Shown piece after piece: positions 54,177 through 60,316 of a DNA stretch of 60,316 bases. A model generated the notes under the pieces. The model was not told the origin of the DNA. It searched no databases and saw only the letters and a list, made by a program, of their open reading frames with translations. Made by a program: the position numbers and the translations under genes. The stretch comes from Lingula anatina (lineage: Eukaryota > Brachiopoda > Lingulata > Lingulida > Lingulidae): positions 69,146-129,461 of the forward strand of contig NW_019774881.1 of the NCBI RefSeq assembly GCF_001039355.2. The letters run 5' to 3'. Each line of letters opens with the position of its first letter. The stretch's first letter is position 1.

Positions 54177-54724
54177 GAATAAGCACTTTTCCATAGCCTT
54201 AAAATCGTTTTATATTAAATACATAATGTATAGTTACTGCATATAAATTATTTTTTGTTCTAAACTGTAACAAAAAAAAGTATGTTCACAAATCACAAAG
54301 AATAGCAGGTTATATTTGATGAGAAAAGAAAATGTTTGAATCGTAGAACCATTAGTGTCAAAATCATTAAACCATTTTACTCGCGAAGAAATGTTGGTGC
54401 AGATAATTTTGATTCTGCTTGCTTAACAACTGGTAACCAAAGTTAAGTCAAATTAGAAATTAAAAACTTTTAAGTTAAAACTTAAAAACAAGTAACATAT
54501 AGCTTATTTCCTACAGACAAACACAGTCTCACACTGAGGTGATTCGACGGATTGCTCCCTTATCCAGCAACTTTTTGGCTGTATAAATGTCTAATGATTC
54601 ATATGCTTTTGACTAACCCACCGTTATAATATTGATTCCACTGTGTTTTCTTTTACAGACATTCAAAGTGGTAGGGAAGGAAGAGGCAACATGTATTAGG
54701 AAATACAAAAGAATAGAATCATAG
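44929..54724 (+). CDS. Fatty-acid-binding protein (FABP/CRABP family), four exons
   Basis: Cytosolic lipid carrier that binds fatty acids or retinoids inside a ten-strand beta barrel. Exons 44929-44998, 45594-45766, 52368-52472 and 54659-54724 join in phase to give 137 residues, the usual length of the family. The sequence starts MSKLVGKWKFESSEGWEEYM (family pattern GTWKLxxSxNFDDYMK), continues VGFALRKIGG, TKPQEEI, STFKNIHLKFKLGVAFEE and TADGR-like TVDGRTVQ, and ends CIRKYKRIES with the R-x-Y carboxylate-binding pair. All three introns are at the positions seen in vertebrate FABP genes. Intron 2 is 6.6 kb and holds an antisense GPCR gene, a MITE and a LINE tail. The exact subfamily cannot be fixed. 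Candidate AATAAA sites lie at about 54783 and 55014. Confidence 0.93.
45108..45243. mobile_element. Partial MITE, AGATCGATCT family relative
   Basis: Starts GTAGACCCCGTTTCCATACC, includes CTAGATCGATCTAA, TCTCGCTAGTTGTATTCAGC and CTAAGCGG, and closes GGGGTCTAC, inverted to the start. It lies in FABP intron 1. Confidence 0.6.
46958..47085 (-). mobile_element. LINE/SINE-like 3' tail with (TTGAA)n end
   Basis: Read on the minus strand the segment ends GTACCAGTACAGAAATAAAT followed by TTGAATTGAATTG repeats, a common 3' end of CR1-type retroelements. No coding remnant was identified next to it, so confidence is modest. Confidence 0.4.
48358..48480 (-). repeat. Segment E, inverted partner of 39812-39968
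   Basis: Reverse complement shares CTAAAATTACAGCG, TCCTTATCCC and AACATCTGCCCATTGTGGCA with 39812-39968. On the strand of GPCR copy 2 it lies about 480 bases after the stop codon. Confidence 0.75.
48956..50347 (-). CDS. Orphan rhodopsin-like (class A) GPCR, copy 2, nested in FABP intron 2
   Basis: 463-residue intronless paralogue of the receptor at 40579-42006, starting MMPMNSTDNNATED. It keeps GN in TM1, NLAIVD in TM2, the TM3/loop-2 cysteines, W in TM4, SILPF in TM6 and NPYIY in TM7. The DRY position reads VLRA. Loop 3 is long but carries only one SDRDDHDLGLPE unit; the second unit of copy 1 is replaced by TPSVPTSQ. The gene lies antisense between FABP exons 2 and 3 with its own upstream region (50348-50985), homologous to that of copy 1. 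Homology to copy 1 stops within about ten bases after the stop codon. No frame damage is seen, so both genes look functional. Confidence 0.92.
   Translation of the reverse strand: MMPMNSTDNNATEDITNLWNQPGFFDDTRWANITVTLWTTILAIVGTFGNICVLIITSSTPSLRTWWNSFHINLAIVDLFMSIFGCPVFVMIVWSWDESTIFIKCFLGRVLAVGPIMNILALTSISVLRAAKFHKPRLTIRKHIFKICLAAQWTLGVLFFVIVSSSDGRIVILMQCHKVGEQPPRVLYFTSILLITCVMVTFLSYLSVVKRFLKQRKLIKPYYTGYSVQTVSASVADTFLAEHGENTVASPSPTFTSLERVSRPDQQSHRSRVPKCTANLPSEIDDISDRDDHDLGLPETPSVPTSQHTSISQFFQGENCSNFQVRWTRGNETPDTIEIIAQEATEIMEVRTGSDMHYVKIIQNDQQVIVSSLILLAIFVVSILPFVIVTMVFESQSINISTNQYITNLIACSFAFINTCANPYIYTLRSRVFRERLRSLIHDIANYFPRRDSSSQTVENNFI
50348..50985 (-). promoter_or_regulatory. Conserved upstream region of GPCR copy 2
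   Basis: Inverted counterpart of 40010-40578, with the CRE-like site at 50534-50546 and the TCATTGGTCTGACACTA block at 50564-50586. Unlike copy 1 it contains a CA/CG-rich alternating purine-pyrimidine tract at about 50714-50770. Confidence 0.6.
51418..51466. repeat. (CT)n microsatellite
   Basis: About 49 bases of CT repeats in FABP intron 2. Confidence 0.95.
51761..51986. mobile_element. 226-base foldback MITE with TTA target duplication (PIF/Harbinger-like)
   Basis: Almost perfect palindrome: each arm is about 105 bases, with a short centre around AATGTCACTGAATGTCATT. Ends are AGAGCATTCACATCGA and its complement. TTA flanks both sides (51758-51760 and 51987-51989), the 3-bp TWA duplication typical of PIF/Harbinger elements. 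The arms contain ATATGGCGGACCCACATGAA, similar in design to the 44149 element (TATGGCCGACC). Confidence 0.85.
52800..53333 (+). mobile_element. Truncated non-LTR retrotransposon, C-terminal end
   Basis: The frame to 53062 encodes LITLKERRFELCKSFFAKIQ, then DKLNYLL, RPRNS, IPKIRTERFKNTLIPFSLLN. This is the standard C-terminal tail of many metazoan LINE polyproteins (LxxRREELCxxLFxKI...KLxxLLP...RTxRFKNSFIPYSLxN). It ends in AAATAAACTTACTTACTTAC, a microsatellite 3' terminus. 5'-truncated; lies in FABP intron 3. Confidence 0.8.
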
Positions 54725-57471
54725 TGAAAGACCGACATGTATTATCAGCTATTCGCCAGTTTACAGACCATGGTACTACCCCAATAAAATCTGTTATCTT
54801 GCAGTAGAATGTTTGCTGTTGCGTCTAATAATTGAAGTACGAATTTCATTCTGAGTTGCAAAGCAAAATCTTGTTAATATGTCGGATCTTGCTACAGGCA
54901 TAATTTGACATAATTCACAAAGCTTTTCTTATAATTATATTGTGCCAGTGACAGCGATAATATGATTTTTAACTGCCACAGCCCCAGTATTTTGTACGGC
55001 GTGAACACACTTTGAAATAAAGCATGTGTTCAGATGTCAAATATGTGCCATAATGTTATAGCCTGTTTACTTCCTTTTGGTTCTTATTCACAACGATCAA
55101 TGGCGACAGTTACATTCCAAAACCGTGCTGTAGTGTCAATAATTACTTGGCATGCAGTATTTAAAAGCATAAAGAATACTATATAAAGCTATAGATACTA
55201 AATTAACAACCAAGACACAGAGTAATAACAAGATTCCCACGCATAGTGAACAACGTGACGGTGACCACGTCAAAGCCCTCGCTTCACCGGCTTCCTGTTA
55301 CCGCCAAGGCTGCCAGAGGAGGTTGGTGGTCATGATTTACGCTTTAGAATCAGAATATTATTCGTCATGTATCCCGCAAACGTCCACGCACGCACGTTAC
55401 GATGTTGCTAGCCTGCGGGTAGCAATGGAGAGGGTCTAAGATAGGTATTTGGATGTGTAAGTCTGAGTGCGGTGTGCTCATTTCTTCGCGCACGTGTGTG
55501 AGTGTGTGTGTGTGTGTGCGCGTGCGCGCGTGTGTGAGAGAGAGAAAGAGAGAGGAGTCTGTGAGACAGGGAGAGAACCATACTTTTCTGTATGTAATGA
55601 GATACAAAATGATGTACCGAGATTTGCATGAGGAATTGTTACAGGTCAATTGTCATGTGTGTGATACATCTAATCACTTCTTGTGGTCGCAGAAAGTACG
55701 CATCAGTGACACTAAATCATACAAGCTCAACCTGCCGAGGACACGAGCCGTATTCACCCAGGGGCAGTTGCACTACATAAGGTTAGAGAAGAATGGCTGA
55801 TCTTAACCTGAACACCAAAAGATTTGTCTAGGATAAATTCGTGATAATCTACTGAATTTTTTTGGTCTTAAACATCAGTCATCATTATTGTGTTATAAAG
55901 CAAGTTTAGTGGTTCATTTAGCTTAGCTACTTGTAATTATGATAATAATAATGTATATCTTTTGAATTTAAAAGCAAAATCAATGTACAAAAGACTCAAA
56001 TAGTATCATAAAAATTTAAAATTCTTGAAAAATTCTAGGCCTCTGATTGTTCAGTTACAATGCCCTTTTCTGTTTGCTTTACTGCCATATACTACATAGC
56101 TATTACCATTTGATTTTGACTGACCTTGTAGTTTGCAGTAACATTTATTTGTACTAAGATATAAAGAAAAATGCAAATAAGTCAACATTTCTGCTAGCAC
56201 TGAATTCACTCATGACCGTGTCTAAGACGCTAGAGCATTTAGCAAAATTAAAAGCTCATTCATTTTTTAAATTATTTATTTATTTTTGTAAGAGAGCATA
56301 TTACGAATCGATGGGTTTTTATTTCAAATGAAAGCAACGGAAATACTTCACTAATTTTGTTTGTTGTGTTCCATTTACTGTCAGAAAGGGCGGTTGAGGT
56401 ACAGCTCTCTCTGCCGCCATGTATTTGTAAACGTCTTCTAAATTAGTTCGAATGTGTGTCGAGTTATTTGCTCTGCTGCATCGAATACCGAAACGACACG
56501 AATCAGTAACCGCCGAGTCCGGGCTGCATGCGCTGTGGGTGTTTTGAAACAAAGCAGCCACGAGGCCAATGCGATCCTCGTTGTATTTGGCATTTAAAAC
56601 CATATCCGGAACATAAGCCTCAGCATTTACTATCATAAAAGACCTGGCCTAACTATTGGAATCAGTATCATTCGACGGAGGCCCGGAGACACGTCCAGAT
56701 CACGGAGACACGTCCAGATCTAAGAACTCGAGCTCCGTCACCAACCCAAGGTTTACTTTGAAGGCCATTCAGGTAATGATAAAATGCAGTTACGTTTTCT
56801 CTTCTTAACAGTGCGTTATCCAGCATGAAATAAATTTCTGAACACGCTCCTTTTGTATACCAATGGCATATTTTGGTGTTATCTGACTACCTACTGACGG
56901 CATGCCAATCAAAGTGAAAAAAAACATGTACTCAGTTCATTCAAAAGGGATTTGGCATGCAGTGTACATGTATGGCAGAGTATCTAGACGGCGTTCTCGT
57001 ACACACATTTAAAACTGCATGTCTGCCGAAAGTGGGCATCAAGGGAAATATAACTGATATGCAGGATGTCAAATAATGTAAACATTGTTTCATTTGCAAA
57101 TGTACTTGTAGGTTAGCTAAAGAGGTGATTGGCTCCAACAAAATCTAATAGATGTTATCCGAATTTGACACTCCATGTTAACTGCCTGTACAGAACAAAG
57201 AGACCATGCAGATTCTATGCACAGCTCACTTAGCAATGTAGTTGCGAGAAGAAGGCACCGTTTAAGTATCTCAAAACTGCTATCGCTGTCAGACTGCACA
57301 TATATATTTTACGTCTGGCGAAAGCCGTCCAAAATTTAACAAAAAAAAAAGAATTTTAATGAAATTGCACAAAAGCATATGTTCGCCACAAAATAACGGA
57401 AATAAGATAGTCAGGATTTATTTGCCGATTAATGTTAATTTTGCATAGCGATGGGATGGAAATTTTATAGG
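54725..57471. other. FABP 3' flank and intergenic region
   Basis: AATAAA candidates at about 54783 and 55014 are followed by noncoding sequence. A TG/CG alternating run sits at 55495-55535, and an 18-base unit CGGAGACACGTCCAGATC occurs twice at about 56683-56718. A small minus-strand frame beginning MAAERAVPQPPFLTVNG (stop at 56319) might be a retroelement gag start but cannot be supported. Confidence 0.5.
55495..55535. repeat. TG/CG alternating purine-pyrimidine tract
   Basis: GTGTGTGAGTGTGTGTGTGT followed by GTGCGCGTGCGCGCGTGTGT, a sequence type prone to Z-DNA. It is followed by a GAGA-rich stretch. Confidence 0.85.
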
Positions 57472-57683
57472 ATAGTACATATAAAATACAAACACAAATA
57501 AAAAAAAACATCAATTCAAATAAATTAAGCACATAACATCGTGTAACAATCGGGCACCTTAAACGCTACATGTAGGTAGGATAGTACATATAAAATACAA
57601 ACACAAATAAAAAACATAAATTCAAATAAATTAAGCACATAACATTGCGTAACAATCGGGCACCTTAAACGCTACATGTAGGT
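57472..57683. repeat. ~106-base tandem duplication
   Basis: AGGATAGTACATATAAAATA through CTACATGTAGGT occurs at about 57469-57576 and again at 57577-57683, with a few differences (an A-run length change, C/T). Confidence 0.85.
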
Positions 57684-58076
57684 GATTGTGATGGGACTAA
57701 CAGGACAAGACTTTGTACCTGATAGTCACTTGCTACTTAAATGTGTATAGTATAAGCTTCTAGATCTGTGGAGTAGTAGTACAACTTCTTTACCAACACT
57801 TATGCAAACGTCATCACTTCATCATTTTCCTTTCGTAAAGACAGATTGGAATATATTTGTTTTGGGGACTATTATGCGTTTTAAATACACCGTCGATCAT
57901 TTGAAAATGTTTTAAAACATCACATCAAAGTATAATGAATCGCATTAACAAACTGCTGGATATTACTCTGGTTCCAAGTGTTAATTGGACAAGTTGTTAT
58001 GTCGTCAGGGCAATAGGCTAGCGAAATGCAGGGCATTCAGATAAATACCAGGCTCTCGGACACATACTTAGTCAAA

Positions 58077-58308
58077 CACCCCATTTCCATAGATTTTTAG
58101 ATCGATCTATCCCTATCCCTGTGGGGAGTCTCACTAGATTACTGTCAGCTTGGCCGGCTTAAGCATCTGTCCCGCCTACTAAAAGCTGTAAGGGGGTAAT
58201 TAACTATGGTGTCCGCTCGGCTGACTGCAATTTAGCCTGAACCCCCAGGGAGTTAGGTCAATCTAAAACTTAATCTTAAGATCGATCTAAATCTCTGGGA
58301 AAGCACCC
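58077..58308. mobile_element. MITE of the AGATCGATCT family (inverted relative to 33677-33902)
   Basis: CACCCCATTTCCATAG start and CTCTGGGAAAGCACCC end, with the interior closely matching the PHF14-intron copy in reverse orientation (GTGGGGAGTCTCACTAGATT, GCTTAAGCATCTGTCCCGCC). It is about 90% similar by eye. Flanking bases are AAA on both sides in both copies, possibly the target preference. Confidence 0.8.
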
Positions 58309-59590
58309 AAAGACAGAAGTTCTGTACAAACCCACTAGTTGCCAAATGTCAGTTTATATTTGATGACGTCTAAGCTAGCGTGGCATGTATGAACTTTTTC
58401 TTTGACACAAGTATATTTTATTTTTTTAAGCATAAAATTCCCGTTGTATCTCAAATGTTTGGCAAATAAAAGCTTCGGGGACGAAAGCGTGCATTGCTGC
58501 CTGTACAACTAAAATTCCAATTAAGGATTATTATCCAATTTAGGATTAGCACTTAAGGACCTCTTGTCGTGCTATTACAGCCACCAGTAAATATTAATTA
58601 ACAAACGCTGGCCCCTTGATTCGAGGAAGACTTTCTGTCAAGAACTAGTGTTTAATATGCAATGTTGCCGGCATATCGCTGTAATAATTATCAAAGAAAC
58701 ATTGATTAGCTGACCATATGAATGATTTTCAAGTAACAGAAGTGCATGGAGAATTAAATTCTTGAGTAATGCATAGGAAGAGGCAACAAATCTGGACAGG
58801 GCGAAAGAGCACGTATACATTTGTGCCGCAGTTACTGGTCTTTGCATTTTCTGTTCAAGTCAAATAAAGTCCCATAGAACTGAAGTGTGGCATAATGTCT
58901 CGTCTTATAGCCCGGGGGTAAGGGTGAGGGTGAGGGTGGGGTGGGGGTGGGGATGCAAGCTGTGTGGATCGAGGTGGCGCGAGGATATGGGGAATAGGTT
59001 ACTGGTAGACGATTCTGTTTTCCTGGGAATGGTTGAAGGAAATATCTGTTGACCAATTCAGCACGGCACAAGTGAATATGTGCGGATAGGCTGGTCAGGC
59101 CTTAGCACTGGTCGTTTCCGTTAGACTACAACAACTGAGGACTGAATCCTCTATCATGATTATAAAGTTTTCGTTTGTGTGAATTGTAACAAGTATTAAA
59201 AGCAAATATGGAATCGCTCATCAATGAAGCTAGAATGTATCTATTAGCAACGGATTCTAACGTGTCATGTGAATGAATCACTGTTTAACTAACTGAGAAA
59301 AAAATATCATTTTGGAAAATAGGGATTTTATTCTTAAATAAACACATGATCACAAAGGACGAGCAGAAAAAAAATAAGGGAGTATGGAGTTTTTATGAAG
59401 TAGTTTGAACGAACATCGTGTATCATACAAATACGTAAAACTTTTGCTAATTGACAAAGAGGCCATCTCATCTTTCAGTGTCCTACCACAGCTAATTAGC
59501 ACTTTACCAATATCACTCAAAATTTGTAGTGTTTAACCTTTAAAACTTCAAAATTTACCCAAACATGCTCTATACACATGTTTCTGACCA
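58309..59590. other. Intergenic region, no gene recognised
   Basis: Non-repetitive AT-rich DNA with a GGGTGAGGGTGAGGGTGGGG G-rich stretch at 58916-58952, which has quadruplex potential. Minus-strand frames here are short and Pro-rich only because of that tract. Confidence 0.5.
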
Positions 59591-59597
59591 GGTCCGC

Positions 59598-59740
59598 TTA
59601 CGTCATGAGTTGTGACGTAATCCAGACTATAAACAGGACTGCACAACCTGGATAAGAGGCTGTTGTTGATGAAAACGCGGAGAAGTGAGAAGTGAGAAGT
59701 AGCAAGAATACTAGATATCCGCACAGCAAAAAGTGAGTTA
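59598..59740 (+). promoter_or_regulatory. Candidate TATA promoter with paired CRE-like sites and 5' UTR exon
   Basis: TTACGTCA (59598-59605) and its exact reverse complement TGACGTAA (59613-59620) are followed by TATAAA at 59628-59633. Downstream are a GTGAGAA triplicate (about 59684-59702) and a possible splice donor AAAAAGTGAGTT near 59730. This has the layout of a promoter plus short noncoding first exon for a gene lying beyond the window's right edge. Confidence 0.4.
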
Positions 59741-59865
59741 AACTTTTCCAAGGGTGGCTTTTCAGGGCTAACAGGATCGTTGGTGGGGTATAAGCTTGTG
59801 TTACGTAGCGGATGATTTTAATCTAACTTTCTGATATACTCCATGTAGTAAGATGCGTTTTTTTT

Positions 59866-59866
59866 N
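59866..59866. other. Single-base assembly ambiguity
   Basis: Lone 'n' after a poly-T; the following sequence is a second copy of 57627-58076. Confidence 0.9.
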
Positions 59867-60316
59867 AATAAATTAAGCACATAACATTGTGTAACAATCG
59901 GGCACCTTAAACGCTACATGTAGGTGATTGTGATGGGACAAACAGGACAAGACTTTGTACCTGATAGTCACTTGCTACTTGTATGTGTATAGTATAAGCT
60001 TCTAGATATGTGGAGTAGTAGTACAACTTCTTTACCGACACTTATGCAAACGTCATCACTTTATCATTTACCTTTCGTAAAAACAGATTGAAATCTAATT
60101 GTTTTGGGGACTATTATGCGTTTTAAATACACCGTCGATCATTTGAAAATGTTTTAAAACATCACATCAAAGTATAATGAATCGCATTAACAAACTGCTG
60201 GATATTCCTCTGGTTCCAAGTGTTAATTGGACAAGTTGTTATGTCGTCAGCGCAATAGGTAGCGAAATGCAGGGCATTCAGATAAATACTGGGCTCTCGG
60301 ACACATACTTAGTCAA
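59867..60316 (+). repeat. Direct duplicate of ~57627-58076
   Basis: Near-identical, collinear copy that runs to the end of the window, ending at ACATACTTAGTCAA, the bases just before the MITE at 58077. A handful of substitutions and a one-base indel (AGGCTAGCG versus AGGTAGCG) separate the copies. Confidence 0.9.

Noticed and set aside
55280-55320. Possible LINE fragment (SLHRLPVTAK)
   Set aside because: A dozen residues only, with no supporting flanking remnant.
56319-56636. Minus-strand frame with MAAERAVPQPPFLTVNG, resembling starts of retroelement gag-like proteins
   Set aside because: Only about 30 residues after the Met and no further gag, protease or reverse transcriptase sequence; resemblance too short.
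1-60316. CRISPR arrays, tRNA or rRNA genes, prokaryotic operons
   Set aside because: None seen: repeats are microsatellites, MITEs or large duplications, and no cloverleaf or rRNA signature was recognised by eye. A tRNAscan-SE run would be needed to exclude tRNA remnants.

Overview
This is nuclear DNA from an AT-rich invertebrate animal. The genes have many short coding exons with canonical splice sites, long introns, AATAAA polyadenylation signals, TA and TTTA microsatellites, CR1/L2-like LINE tails and many short inverted-repeat transposons (MITEs). The gene content is bilaterian: PHF14, an NDUFA4-like gene, a four-exon fatty-acid-binding-protein gene and rhodopsin-like receptors. A marine lophotrochozoan or ambulacrarian fits, but the sequence does not settle the phylum. 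Nothing prokaryotic (operon, CRISPR, phage) was seen.

Layout. 1-11.3 kb: two near-identical ~5.5 kb blocks in direct orientation. Each carries one large exon of a membrane GT2 glycosyltransferase, a LINE tail and a CAGGG-ended MITE, and a single 'n' separates the blocks. 13.0-16.45 kb: a minus-strand gene for a small membrane protein of the NDUFA4 (cytochrome-oxidase-associated) type. 16.9-36.3 kb: plus-strand PHF14, rebuilt here as 22 coding exons and about 1269 codons, with PHD, extended PHD, coiled coil, two more PHD fingers and a very long SPK-rich tail. These two genes are head to head, the arrangement also found in vertebrates. 36.9-40 kb: intergenic, with TA repeats and MITEs. 40.6-42.0 kb: intronless class A GPCR. 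44.9-54.7 kb: a fatty-acid-binding protein gene with four exons. A second, inverted GPCR copy lies antisense inside its second intron. 54.7-60.3 kb: repeats, MITEs and a candidate TATA promoter that points out of the window.

Assembly caution. All four ambiguous stretches (5641, 27607, 32078-32543, 59866) sit beside near-identical direct duplications. The simplest explanation is that both haplotypes of a heterozygous animal were joined end to end. The paired glycosyltransferases and the doubled PHF14 exons 16 and 19 may therefore be alleles rather than paralogues.

I did not find a convincing undescribed multi-gene system. The most useful signals are the conserved NDUFA4-PHF14 pair, the lineage-specific PHF14 tail, the GPCR nested in the fatty-acid-binding protein gene, TTTA arrays next to three PHF14 splice acceptors, and a set of MITEs with readable target-site duplications, one apparently polymorphic between haplotypes.
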